NCBI GenBank assembly: GCA_029582155.1
Contig: CM055906.1
Coordinates: 11,775,101 to 11,839,100 of the forward strand
Origin: Panopea generosa
Taxonomy: Eukaryota; Mollusca; Bivalvia; Adapedonta; Hiatellidae
DNA length: 64,000 nt
Direction: 5' to 3'
Shown here: one piece after another, positions 32,221 through 41,611 of the stretch
Layout of the letters: every line of letters starts with the position of its first letter
Numbering within the stretch: position 1 is the stretch's first letter
Translations under genes and position numbers: made by a program
The notes under the pieces: model-generated
The model's input: only the letters and a program-made list of their open reading frames with translations
Databases searched by the model: none
What the model was told of the DNA's origin: nothing

Positions 32221-32332
32221 TTGACTGATTGAATATTTAATGTCATTTTTATGCCATAAAAAAACTGACGATCAATTAACCTTACCGCTCTTCCCTGGGA
32301 TTCTGGAAGATTAACCAGCACTCGAGCAAACA
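32221..32332 (-). mobile_element. SINE family A, tail half, split by a family B insertion
   Basis: The plus strand carries the family A tail (GATTGAATATTTAATGTCAT, ATGCCATAAA, GGGATTCTGGAAGATTAACC, AGCACTCGAGCA) and then stops at 32332. The matching head half resumes at about 32660 on the far side of the family B SINE. Confidence 0.75.
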
Positions 32333-32344
32333 GAGTAATTAATT

Positions 32345-32659
32345 TCTTGTTGTTGTTGTTGTATGGTGTTCAGTGTTGCTTTCAACAACTTTTCAGTCAA
32401 ATCGCTATGGCCTCTACTTGAGACAGTATTCTGAGCACTGTCACACTGGAGTATCATGCCGCAGACACATGGTATGATACCCCACTCAGTCACATTATAC
32501 TGACACCAGGCCAACCAGTCCTAGAACTTTCCTCTAAATGTTGAGCGTCAAGCGAGGAAGCTTCTAGTACCATTTTTAAAGTCTGACCCCATCAGGGATT
32601 GAATCCATGACCTCCACATGCGAGGCAGACGCTCTACCACTAGACCACACTGAGGTCTT
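32345..32659 (-). mobile_element. tRNA-derived SINE (family B), inserted in SINE A
   Basis: The minus-strand head is GTGGTCTAGTGGTAGAGCGT (A box), then a decayed B box (GGATTCAATCCC). The family body GAAGCTTCCTCGC, TACCATGTGTCTGCGGCATG and CTCCAGTGTGACAG follows, and the element ends in a (CAA)n tail (plus strand GTTGTTGTTGTTG at 32349). It is flanked by near-identical 12-mers GAGTAATTAATT (32333-32344) and GAGTATTTGATT (32660-32671). These correspond to family A sequence (GTAACTGATTAC), so they are the target duplication. The insertion is therefore younger than the SINE A copy it splits. Confidence 0.8.
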
Positions 32660-32815
32660 GAGTATTTGATTACTTTCCACTTGCAGTGAAAGATGAATAA
32701 TAACTAGACAAGTTGTATATCAACTTTCAAAGAGTCTGTGGCCATGCAGATTCAAACTCACGTCTCCTGGATTGATACGATAGTCAGACATGCCAACTGA
32801 GCTTATCAGGCCTGG
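32660..32815 (-). mobile_element. SINE family A, head half, split by the family B insertion
   Basis: Continues family A from TTGATTACTTTCCACTTGCA through GTTGTATATCAACTTTC and CAAAGAGTCTGTGGCC to the tRNA-like head (TTCAAACTCACG, B box; GAGCTTATCAGGCC, A box) in plus-strand orientation. Confidence 0.7.
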
Positions 32816-33414
32816 CAAACCTGTTAATTTTTTTATCCAAGATCATATCGTTACACCACTGTTTGGTCAATATACAAGGTGGTAGAGTGTTCATAAGGTC
32901 TAATAAGGCATATTTTTTTAAAATGCAAGACCCACAACTAAACCACTATGATCTGATTTGATTAGTTAACAATTTGTCTCAGATATTGTTACAAAACTTC
33001 TCTTACTTATACTCCAATAAGTAAGTTTTAAAGTGCACATCAAACGGGACATATTTCTATCAATTAAGTGCCATAATAAGTACATAATGCAATATCTGAC
33101 GAGTGCACACACATGGTGAAATTGACAAAATGTTATAATTTAAGGGTCACAACTCAAGCAAATTATCCTACTTATTTGACAAGTGAACCAAACCGTCCAA
33201 GAGGCCCAAGGATGCTCTACTGACTTATAATGTCCATAGTATTTTATTTTATGAATAAATATTGGGGAGTTTGTATTCAGTTAAACTCTTAGCTTTTGTT
33301 ATCGCATTAAAGCTAAAATAGATTAGTAAACTAAATCCTTCTTATTAACTCAAATTTGCTATAAACAGAGGCTTTCAGATCTCGAACTAAAAAAGAATTA
33401 TTGTACAAATGTTT
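32816..33414. other. AT-rich non-coding sequence
   Basis: No exon or repeat recognised. Confidence 0.4.
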
Positions 33415-33545
33415 GTCCTTTAATGCCATCGAGGGCCAACAGACAATCAGATCCTGGGATCCTGAAATGCTAATCAGTATTCAGGCCACCAATCTCTGCA
33501 AGTAACTGAGAACTTTCCAACTTAAATCAGCAATGAGACAAATGA
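33415..33545 (-). mobile_element. SINE family A, truncated copy
   Basis: Plus-strand TTTAATGCCATCGAGGGCCA, GGATCCTGAAATGCTAATCA, TCTCTGCAAGTAACTGAG and TCAGCAATGAGAC match the family A tail half. The tRNA-like head is missing. Confidence 0.65.
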
Positions 33546-33599
33546 CAATAAATGGAATGTCATATTTCATCAATCAGACTGCCTGGACAGGGGGACTTG

Positions 33600-33860
33600 A
33601 CATTGCTGAATGTACGAAAAAAATGCGAATTTTTTGTTCCCAACAGGGCCATGTAACCTTGCATCTGGACTTGGGGGGGGAAAACTTCACTGAAATACTT
33701 ACTTATAGAATGATTAAGTATAAACATATTTGACCAGCAGGCTTTAGAGAATATCTTTGAAAATCTAAATATTAACCTTTATTGAGACTTTCCTGGCCTT
33801 TTATAGAAATTCATTCTAAATGAACCAAACTGGCCTCTTATTGACATTCAATCGCCATTT
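33600..33860 (+). repeat. Decayed unit of the 324-bp element
   Basis: Resembles 29220-29400: TTTGACCAGCAGGCTTTAGA, ATCTTTGAAAATCTAAATAT and CCTGGCCTTTTATAGAAAT, with similar spacing and heavy divergence. It contains a run of eight G at about 33672. Confidence 0.4.
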
Positions 33861-34082
33861 TTCAGAGTCTGACTGGAATATTGAGCAGACTGGAAATGTA
33901 GTCTCAGTGGGCAAGTTTTCTAACATATTTACAATACTGATGTCAAACCTTCTATAGTTGTAAAATTAATGAAGGGGGAAAGCCTACACAACTTATATAA
34001 AATGTGAAAAAAGCTATATGTAAATAAAGTTCTTTTTAGGAAATATAATAGTAGACTCAATTGACTATTCAAAATCTGTTGA
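33861..34082. other. AT-rich non-coding sequence
   Basis: Nothing recognised. Confidence 0.4.
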
Positions 34083-34320
34083 CGGGCCCAATTAGCTCAG
34101 TCGGTTACGCGTCTGACTATCAATCCAGGGGTTGCGAGTTCAAATCCCTCATCCGGCAAGTCTCCGTGATGATCGATATACGACATTGTGTCTCATAATC
34201 ATTCGACTCTCACCACCGATTCATGTGGGAAAGTTATCAGTTACTTGTGGAGACAGGGCGTGATCGAGTACTGACTAATCCCAGGATTTGATAAATATTG
34301 GACAGCATGGTTTTGTTAAT
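34083..34320 (+). mobile_element. SINE family A, plus-strand copy
   Basis: Starts GGGCCCAATTAGCTCAGTCG (A box), then CGCGTCTGACTATCAATCCA, then GCGAGTTCAAATCCC (B box). The family body follows: AAGTCTCCGTGATGATCGAT, TCATAATCATTCGACTCTCA and GAGTACTGACTAATCCCAGG. It is the only plus-oriented copy and has the best-preserved head. Although the head is tRNA-like, it continues into the SINE body, so it is not a stand-alone tRNA gene. Confidence 0.85.
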
Positions 34321-34924
34321 GAAAAATCATGTCCAACAAATTAATTTGAGCCGCATCATCAATAGTTGGAAAGACCTCCCCAAGGATATTATTGCTTCCA
34401 ATTCAGTAGACACTTTCAAACACAGGAGACTGCCACTAGATTAAGGCTATGCCTAAATCTTAAATTCCCATAAAAATGTAAATGTCCACTATAAATCAGT
34501 TCTTCAGAATGTTCAATTTTTTGGAAATCTCTAAATGGTCGACCCTGTTTGAAAAACTCTCCCGGACCCAAGACAAAGCTAGTCATTTTAATATTTTTTA
34601 ACCAACAATCAACAACACCTCTGTGAAAAATGTTCAACCCCACCCATATCATGCTCGTTTGATTACTTTTTTTATTAAATTTGTAATTATTTAAAAACAA
34701 AATTCATTGAATTATATTCCCCCAAACCTCCCCTGATAAAATGCCTATAAAGTTTTAGATTCTTTGTCAAGAGTAATGACCCTTGAATAATAAACTTTGA
34801 CAGTGTCCACTCTTGACTGGATCTTCATCAAATTAAGAGTTTAGTTATGTAACTTCAAAATTACAGAATTAAACATGAAACAATGAAGAAGAACTATCTC
34901 AGCTAGACGTTGCTCAGTTGATGC
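34321..34924. other. AT-rich non-coding sequence
   Basis: No exon was recognised. The 94-codon minus-strand frame at 34416-34700 has no motif or splice context. Confidence 0.4.
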
Positions 34925-35100
34925 TGACATTTTAAAGAAGAAAGAAAAGTAGACAAAGGAGTTAATGCAGTGTTCCCTTATCCTAAAGAACATCTACCTC
35001 CTCTGGACAGTTAGAATTGTTATATAACTTACTTGTTTACTTACTTATCTGCATCCCATGGCTATGGAACTAAAGTGGACTTGCAGCTGTGCCTATAAAA
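34925..35100 (-). repeat. Duplicated segment (paired with 31600-31790)
   Basis: Shares TTCTTTAGGATAAGGG, CACTGCATTAACTCC and the GTAAGT-rich part with 31600-31790, at perhaps 75% identity by eye, on the same strand. Confidence 0.4.
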
Positions 35101-35329
35101 ATAAATAAATATGTTACACACATAGTCGATTCTTTTTTACTTCTTTTTCTAAATAAAAACAAAAATCTTAAGAGGGCCTGATGATGCTGTACTAGTCAAA
35201 GTGACCATATTAAATTCGTAAATTTCACAATATAAACCATTTTAGGGACTGTCTTGGCCCCAGCATTCTATACAACAACTTATTTCAAATAACAATTTGT
35301 TTGTTTGGGATTTTTTTTTTTTGTAGTAC

Positions 35330-35577
35330 TTCAGTTAACAGTAGTCAGCACACCTAATCATTGTTCTTTGGATTCTTAAGGCAGTTAACAAGCACTAGAC
35401 ACACTTCATCTCTACAAGTCACTGACTACTTACCCACATACTCAGAGGTAGGAAACTCATGGCCATAGAATAAAGTCCATGACCAATCATCATTGAGACT
35501 GCAGCTGGGTTGGGATTCAAACCCACCTGAATTAATAGATGCATTACTGGCTGCACTGGCCAAGCCCAGCAAAAATA
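35330..35577 (-). mobile_element. SINE family A, diverged copy
   Basis: The plus strand keeps GCAGTTAACAAGCACTAGAC, CTCTACAAGTCACTGACTAC, CAATCATCATTGAGACTGCA, the B-box complement GGGATTCAAACCCAC and an A-box remnant (GGCTGCACTGGCCAAGCCC). Confidence 0.65.
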
Positions 35578-35596
35578 ACCGGTTATTAACTATTGA

Positions 35597-35878
35597 ACAA
35601 GAGTTGTCAGAAGACAACAAAGCTCGCCTCTTGGTGTCTAAGTCCAAAAAGGGCCAAAACTGTGCCAAAATGCAATCTAAGTTATGGTCTTGTCTGTGTG
35701 TGTTCCATTGATGATGGTGAACACACATACAAAGTTTCATTCACATCCAATGAGTGGTTGCATAGATATCTTAAACTTAAACGCAAAAGTTTAACCTGGG
35801 TGTCTACAGACGATGCCGCCGGCAACCCTGGGGTCATAGCAATAGCTCTCCTTGGACTTGGTCCTGGCAAGCTAAAAA
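35597..35878 (+). mobile_element. Dispersed element family 1, copy 3
   Basis: Near-identical to 2757-3045: ACAAGAGTTGTCAGAAGACA at the start, TGTTCCATTGATGATGGTGA and TCCAATGAGTGGTTGCATAG in the middle, GGCAAGCTAAAAA at the end. The overlapping open frames on both strands are artefacts of this repeat. It abuts a SINE A copy. Confidence 0.75.
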
Positions 35879-36657
35879 CACTTTAATATCCCAACATTTT
35901 TATACATAATTCTTCATATATTGCAATATACTATACAACTATCTACCTTTTTAGTGGTCAATGGTTAAAATCATTTATGCAAGAAAAACGCATATATTGA
36001 ATAACAATAAAAAGGTAAATCAAGAAGTAGTCTTACATTACAAATGTATTAGGTTCCTGACTTTCACTTCATTATTACTTTCACTGCGTTTTAACAGAGG
36101 TGTGAAGTCTCCATGAACCAATTCAACTATCAGCCCTTCATTCCTAACGACAAACTAACTTAAAATATGTCCAATTATTCAGAGCGCAATGCCACCAGTA
36201 TTAAGCTCTACATTTTGGATCCACTCTTGATCAAAATAGCGTCATGAACACCAATACATATACAACCTGACGTCATTATATAAACATATCAGTTGTGGAA
36301 AATGGTTTAATTATATTTTAGTGTTGAATAAGTGGTATTTCAGTGTCAGTTTTAATTTACGGAATATAATACTAGTAAACAGTTCATTTAAATGTTGTTT
36401 TATTGAGTAGTGCAAATGGAGCTTGAATGGACTATCAGCATGATAATGAAAAGAACGTTTTATTTGAACTATTGACTCAGTAATTGACTCAGAGGAGGTA
36501 ACCGGATGAAACTGGTTTTGAAAGAATAGGTGGTCAATAGTTCAATTTTAAAGAAATTGGTGGTTAATAGTTAATATTATTTGACTGGTTTAGTTCAGTT
36601 TTCAACCAGTCAGATTGAAGCATTTATAATGATATATAATAAAAAATACAATATTAC
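35879..36657. other. AT-rich non-coding sequence, 3' side of the photolyase-like pseudogene
   Basis: A further 3' exon of the pseudogene could lie here, but none with both splice signals and family similarity was found. Short repeated phrases (ATTGACTCAG twice near 36470-36490; GGTGGTCAATAGTT and GGTGGTTAATAGTT near 36530 and 36560) are present. Confidence 0.4.
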
Positions 36658-36856
36658 CTTTTGATCTACGTAGAATAAATATTTGGTGGACTTGTTTCAT
36701 CCTATCCATACAAAGTTTGCTTGCGTCTGCATGGTTCACCATAGATGCTGGATAGTCTTTTGCCACAATGCACTTGGTTGCTTTTTGGACACTCTATGGT
36801 GTATTCCAGGGTTCATAGATATAGTGTGGCGGATAACCTTTCAATACAGGTAATGG
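36658..36856 (-). pseudogene. (6-4) photolyase/animal cryptochrome-like pseudogene, exon 4 of those visible
   Basis: A 199-nt exon with acceptor TTTTCAG and donor AAAAG/GTAATA on the minus strand. The reading from its first base gives PLPVLKGYPPHYIYEPWNTP, a TAG at 36796-36794, then SVQKATKCIVAKDYPASMVN and HADASKLCMDRMKQVHQ. YIYEPW, the VQ...C.IxKDYPxxMVxH stretch and RMKQV are hallmarks of the C-terminal FAD-binding domain of animal cryptochromes and (6-4) photolyases. Two lesions are visible: the internal stop, and a frame mismatch of one base at the junction with exon 3 (a missing base near the exon start). A working enzyme binds FAD and repairs UV photoproducts or signals to the clock; this copy cannot make that domain. 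Confidence 0.85.
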
Positions 36857-36964
36857 CTGAAAACAAATCACACAATTACTCAGTTATAATCTTGACCTCC
36901 AGATCACAACAAATGGCTTGAATGTGATATAGTATAGCCGATATATATATTTTAGTTAAACCAT

Positions 36965-37060
36965 AGCATAATATCAATCATCATGGAGATTGTGACCCAG
37001 CAGGAATTCTATATCATGACCACTGGATTGCTAGTCACAAGCTACCGATTGAGCCAACCA
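36965..37060 (-). mobile_element. SINE family A, head fragment
   Basis: Plus-strand ATATCAATCATCATGGAGAT, GACCACTGGATTGCTAGTCA and ACCGATTGAGCCAACC match the family A head region. The tail is missing. It lies in the intron between exons 3 and 4 of the pseudogene. Confidence 0.55.
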
Positions 37061-37878
37061 GTACTTTGTAAAGAATGTCTGTAATATATATCCTAGCATC
37101 ATGCATGAACATTTGACATAATAAAGAGTTGACCTATTAAACCTACTACTGTAAGTTTATTTGGCTGGTAACCTTCATTCAGACTACCGGTACTTGGATT
37201 TCTTCCTTCAAACCAGTTGTCCAAGATATTGTTATTGAAATCTCAGCAGCAGAATAAACAAAATACTACAGAAAAAACTGTTGCTACAAGTTCATTAGAT
37301 TTGGCACATCAATGTAACACTACCTCAGCAGAGCTGGCCTTTATGCTTTTTAATGGAATTTGACTATTAACCTATACTTACTAATTTTGCCACAACTATA
37401 AAGAAGGCTCAAGGCTATTCCGGATCAGTCTCCAGTCTATTTCCTGGAAAGAACCAGAAATGAGTGTTACTGAGTGTTATTTTTAGAGAGGTCATCAAAT
37501 TGAGACTGATGAACAACTGACCTCTGGCATGAGCAGCCAACACTATATCCACTGTACTTTCGCACAGATTATTTGACTATTGACTCAATGTGTTCACACA
37601 TTCTTCTCCAGGTCACAGGCATCACAATGACATCAGGAGTATAGATAGTCTGAGTGTTATTTTAAGCTACTAGTGATTCTGCCATTGTGCAGACACCAAA
37701 GATACAATACTTGAACAAAAACAATCCATCCATAAGCCAGTAACACATTTAAAATAATGTTGTTCATTGTTTTTTTTATTTTACACAGTTTACTATTAAA
37801 ACTGGAATTAATAGTACAGTAAAGTAGTTAAAGTTTGCATGCACATTAACATTTACTGTACGTCTACACAACAAAGCA
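37061..37878. other. Intron of the photolyase-like pseudogene, with a weak tRNA-like relic
   Basis: Mostly AT-rich. On the minus strand 37560-37505 has a weak tRNA-like look (GTGGATATAGTGTTGGCTGC...CAGAGGTCAGTTGTTC), possibly an old SINE. No further exon found. Confidence 0.4.
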
Positions 37879-37880
37879 AC

Positions 37881-38394
37881 ATACCTGATAACATCACTAC
37901 ATACCTGACAAAATCACAACATACCTAATAAAATCACAACATACCAGATAAAATCACAACATACCTAATAAAATAACAACATACCTTATAAAATCACAAC
38001 ATACCTGATAAATTCAAAACATACCTGATAGAATCACAACATACCTGATAAATTCACAACATAACTGATAAAATCACAACATACCTGATAAAATCACAAT
38101 TAGGCTAATAAATTCACAACATACCTGATAAAATCGCAACATACCTAAGGCAATTCTTAAAAAAATGGTTGTTTGCTGTGCTCCAACCCAGTATTTTTCA
38201 TGTTGGCAGTTAGATAGCTAATTTTTTTTTGGCCAGATTTTAATTTTTTTGTGGTCATCTTCAATAAAAATGGACAGTTATCATGAAAAAAATTCAACGC
38301 TTAGAAAGTCAATAAAAAAATTTGAGTAGCAAGTAGTTAGGAGCACGACAAACATATATTTTTTTAAGGACAGTCTAATAAAATCACAACATAC
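37881..38394 (-). repeat. 20-bp minisatellite built from the exon 3 splice donor
   Basis: Fourteen units begin at 37881 and every 20 bp to 38141. The last is split by an insertion at 38149-38374. On the minus strand the unit reads TTGTGATTTTATCAGGTATG. The authentic exon 3 end and donor, GATTTAATCAG/GTATGTTGTGATT, lies at 38405-38382 in exact 20-bp register once the insertion and its duplicated CTAA are removed, so the true donor is effectively unit 15. Seven units carry CAG/GTATGT exactly. Five more carry TAG, AAG or CTG before GTATGT, for 12 of 14 with an intact donor core. The two exceptions are at 38061 and 38101. Confidence 0.9.
38149..38374. mobile_element. Small terminal-inverted-repeat element (MITE-like) inserted in the minisatellite
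   Basis: A 226-bp element with imperfect inverted ends. The left end is TTCTTAAAAAAATGGTTGTT then TGCTGTGCTCC from 38154. The complement of the right end is TCCTTAAAAAAATATATGTT then TGTCGTGCTCC, from 38370. The element interrupts a 20-bp unit so that ATACCTAA and TAAAATCACAAC lie on either side, with CTAA present at both 38145-38148 and 38375-38378, a 4-bp target duplication. It encodes nothing. The superfamily is not assigned. Confidence 0.75.
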
Positions 38395-38547
38395 CTGATT
38401 AAATCTCCTGTTGGATCTGCCTGCATACTAATGTCAACAGGACAGTAAGAGTAGAGGATATTGTTGGAAGAATGAACTACACGACAGCCACAACCACACA
38501 CCCGCATTCACCGACCAATCAGCATCAAACAACAGCTTGTCAAACAC
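38395..38547 (-). pseudogene. (6-4) photolyase/animal cryptochrome-like pseudogene, exon 3 of those visible
   Basis: A 153-nt exon with acceptor TATTTACAG and donor ATCAG/GTATGT. It reads [20 protein letters not shown], then LSCSSFFQQ. After one extra base it continues in another frame as [20 protein letters not shown] and IR. LDADW-x-N-x-G-x-W-x-W-L-S-x-S-S-F-F and YCPV...DP-x-GD-x-IR are conserved blocks of the FAD-binding domain in cryptochromes and (6-4) photolyases. The family's exon would be 152 nt to the same phase, so the single-base insertion is directly visible. The exon borders the minisatellite made from its own donor. Confidence 0.88.
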
Positions 38548-38951
38548 CTGTAAATATTATTAAGGCAGCTCAGGGAAAGGATTCATATAAGGTTTAAAAG
38601 TGCAATAAATTCATACTTTGTGTTTTCTCAGATCATTTCACACTGAAAAACAAATCATATCTCTGTGCATAATAGTTGCATTTGAAGATTAATATCCAAA
38701 TCCTTAAAATTAAAAGTAAAGATGTTTATATGTATGTTACAAGCTAAAATTTCTTCAATCATAAATTTACAACCCATAAATTTGATATACTGTAAGGTAT
38801 GTAAATCCGACTGTCTTAGCTTAAACCATGACTTCATAACATTAAATTTATGAATTATTCATTTTTACCTTATACTACCAATATGAATATTATAATGAAT
38901 TATAACAAGTACATATATGAACAATTTTGCTGGTGAAATGGGTCGGGAAGA
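38548..38951. other. Intron of the photolyase-like pseudogene
   Basis: AT-rich, no recognised repeat. The frame at 38655-38837 is not protein-like. Confidence 0.45.
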
Positions 38952-39205
38952 TTGATTAATTGATTGATTGAATATTTAGCGTCATTTTTATGCCATCGAG
39001 GGCTAACAGATGATCAGTTAACCTAACCACTGTTTCCTGGGATTAACCAGTACTCGAGCACACCCCATCTCCGCAAGTAACTGATTACTTTCCCACTTGA
39101 ATCAGTGGTGAGAGACGAATGATAATGAGACACAATGTCGTATATCAATCATCACGGAGACTGTTGCTGGCGGGGGATTTGAACTCATGACCCCGAACTG
39201 TACCA
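38952..39205 (-). mobile_element. SINE family A, nearly full-length copy
   Basis: The plus strand shows the tail GATTGAATATTTAGCGTCAT, ATGCCATCGAGGGCTAACAG, then GGGATTAACCAGTACTCGAG, ATCTCCGCAAGTAACTGATT, ATATCAATCATCACGGAGAC and the B-box complement GGATTTGAACTCATG. The element ends before the A box. Well preserved, so probably a fairly recent insertion in this intron. Confidence 0.8.
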
Positions 39206-39395
39206 CCCAAAACAAAAATAAGTTTTACTTTAGCATGATGTGGTTTTGCCTGCAGAGGTTCAATCTTCTTTCTATCACTCATGAATATTTAGAAAATGCA
39301 CAGAATGAGTGATACTCTATCAATGCTTCTACAGAGTGTGCCAGTAAAACTATTTCTGTATAATTATACAATTTCACAGTAGGTAGCAACTTTCA

Positions 39396-39530
39396 GATTG
39401 ACTGATCAAATATATAGCATCAGTTTTATGCCATCAAGGGCTAAGACAATCAGTTAACTTAACCTATCTTTCCTGGGATAATGGAAGCCTAACCAGTACT
39501 CCAGCACATCCATCTCCCCAAGCAACTAAC
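39396..39530 (-). mobile_element. SINE family A, truncated copy
   Basis: Only the tail half is present (plus strand TATGCCATCAAGGGCTAAGA, GGATAATGGAAGCCTAACCA, CATCTCCCCAAGCAACTAAC). Confidence 0.65.
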
Positions 39531-40355
39531 AGAAGTGACAGGCCAAGAAAACCTTATTTCTTCAGGAAATGAGCATGTTAATTTTTTTTGTGATTTTAAA
39601 AGTATTGCCTTTTAAATCAATAATTTTGAAATTAACAGTAAGAATGACAATGTATACTGGGGATCAATTAAAGTATAATCTATGTTATTTTCTCTGTACT
39701 CATGATTTAATAGTTATAAATAAGTTTAATGAGGCTGTTTTCAGTCAAAATTATCAGTATATTTTCCATAGTGTTGGGTAACGTTCAGACAATGTCATGG
39801 TCTTTATCATACCTAATAGTGCTAAAAATGTAGACTATATTAGAAACATTTAGTCCACTAAATAACCTGTATTTTATAGGGATATACATTTGTTACAGAC
39901 AGTTCATGGAAGACAATATAATGTTGTTAGTTATAGTATTTAATACTTTCCCGTTGTCATACAATAAATGAAAGAAAAAGATTGACAATAAACACATAAA
40001 AAACAGATGTTTAATTATGTCTTTTACATTTGCTTGAATTGGAAACAAAAATACAGATACAACCATTTCGCACCAAGAAATAATTTTAAAAGTTGCAGAA
40101 TTTTGGTGCAAAAGGGTTGTAATTTGATCTTTGTCAAATATCTCTTCTTTTTTTTAAGTTAAATGACTGTTTCACGTCAGTCTCTGTTAAAATCATCCAT
40201 AAAAATGACAAAAACCATGAACAAAAACTAGAGGAGTTTACAATTTTTTGTCTTTCCTGAACAATTAGGAATATTGACTTACAATTGTTTTGCACCAAGC
40301 CCTCAGTATACATTACTGAAATTTTCAAATTGTAATGATGAATAATTATGACTAG
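39531..40355. other. AT-rich intronic sequence
   Basis: No exon recognised. Frames at 39569-39781 (plus) and 39893-40328 (minus) lack motifs and splice context. Confidence 0.4.
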
Positions 40356-40500
40356 CTATTACCCGTGCTGCGGACGGAGTTGAGGCAGGTGTTTGGTGGA
40401 GCATGGTTTGGTTGACTGTGGCAAAATTATTCTCAAGCAATGACCCGTGCTGCGCACGGTGTTGAGGATGTAATTTCCAGGGCCTATAAAATTATTTGGC
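40356..40500 (+). repeat. Two-copy repeat with a hairpin core
   Basis: ACCCGTGCTGCGGACGG near 40362 and ACCCGTGCTGCGCACGG near 40442 are about 80 bp apart. The second is a perfect hairpin (CCGTGC, TGC, GCACGG). Each is followed by GTTGAGG. This begins a GC-richer patch to 41620 composed of tandem duplications. Confidence 0.6.
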
Positions 40501-40855
40501 TCTGTTTGGCAAGTGCCTATTAAGCTGTGAGCACCCCCATTTTACCGGTCACCCATTTGCGGATAAGCATACTTGGCATACTATTCAACATGCATTGTCA
40601 TGCTTCCACTTGTCATTGGCACCTATTTCCGGACAGGGATTTGCACATTCAATCAAGCTTTAAAATTCTTAAAAATTGGCTCCGTTTGGTGCGGGCCTTA
40701 TTAAGCTGTGAGCACACCTATTGTACCGATCACCTATTTCTGGACAGTTGTACTGATTCATGTATTTGTCATGCTTACGTTATACATAGGCGGCACCTAT
40801 TTTCGAACAGGGAATCGCACATTCAATCAAGCTTTATAAACCGCATAAACATATT
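40501..40855 (+). repeat. 181-bp tandem duplication, two copies
   Basis: TAAGCTGTGAGCAC begins at 40521 and again at 40702. Each is followed by TACCGGTCACCCATTT or TACCGATCACCTATTT, then GTCATGCTT..., GGCACCTATTT..GGACAGG or equivalent, and CACATTCAATCAAGCTTTA. The 134-codon plus-strand frame across them is a repeat translation. Confidence 0.8.
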
Positions 40856-40984
40856 GACGGTAGGGTGTAACTGTTATTGCGTTTCCCTAAATTGCGTTTC
40901 CCTAACCTTTTCCGCGTTCCCCTTACCTTAATAAGTGATGTGAAATCTATAAAAAACATGAAAAACGTCGAAAACTGTCTGATA

Positions 40985-41455
40985 GAAATAATGATAGCGG
41001 CTGAATGTCGAAATGCTGGCGAGCGAGGGGAGCATTCATTGCATGGTACCGGGAGCATACAGTAGCAGGCGGGAGAAGCAAGTGCACTTTCATCACGTAC
41101 CACTTCTGTCCCATAAAATACAAATATTCTTCCTAACATAGCTTTATTACTTAATCCTTACGCATCATACTTTTTATCATCACAATTTTCATGTGTTATC
41201 ATTCAGTTGTAGTGCAATGATTGCTCCCTTCGTTGTGTGGCAGCACGTGATAGCGGCAGATTGTCAAACTACTGGCTTGCATGGGGAGCATGCATTGCAT
41301 GGCACCGGGAGCATACGGTAGCAGGCGGGAGAAGCAAGAACATTTTCATCAGGTTCCAGTTCTGTTCAATAAAATACAAAAATTCTTCCTAACTTAGCTT
41401 TATTACTTAATCTTTACGCATCACACTTATTATTATCACAATTTTTTTGTTGCAA
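40985..41455 (+). repeat. ~256-bp tandem duplication, two copies
   Basis: GATAGCGGC at 40993 and 41249 starts aligned blocks containing GGGAGCATTCATTGCATGG or GGGAGCATGCATTGCATGG, ACCGGGAGCATAC, GTAGCAGGCGGGAGAAGCAA and ATTCTTCCTAAC.TAGCTTTA. Both end with TTACGCATCA. It follows the 181-bp duplication and precedes a 51-bp one. Confidence 0.8.
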
Positions 41456-41460
41456 TGCAA

Positions 41461-41611
41461 CGATTGCTCCCTACGTAGTGTGTTTCACCATTGACAGGTG
41501 GCAGCAAATACCGATTGCTCCCTATGTAGTGTGTTTCACCATTGACAGGTGGCAGCAAATACCGGCACCCTATTGGTGTGTTTCACCATTCACAGGTGGC
41601 AGCAAATACCG
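41461..41611 (+). repeat. 51-bp tandem repeat, three copies
   Basis: Units begin CGATTGCTCCCTACGTAGTG at 41461 and CGATTGCTCCCTATGTAGTG at 41512 and, shortened, at 41563. All contain TGTTTCACCATT.ACAGGTGG followed by CAGCAAATAC. Confidence 0.85.

Noticed and set aside
34083-34160. Possible functional tRNA gene on the plus strand
   Set aside because: The A and B boxes are good, but the 3' acceptor side does not pair with the 5' end and the sequence continues into the body of SINE family A.
40860-40920. Telomere-like CCCTAA words
   Set aside because: Only two CCCTAA hexamers in a larger unrelated context (TTGCGTTTCCCTAA); no telomeric array.
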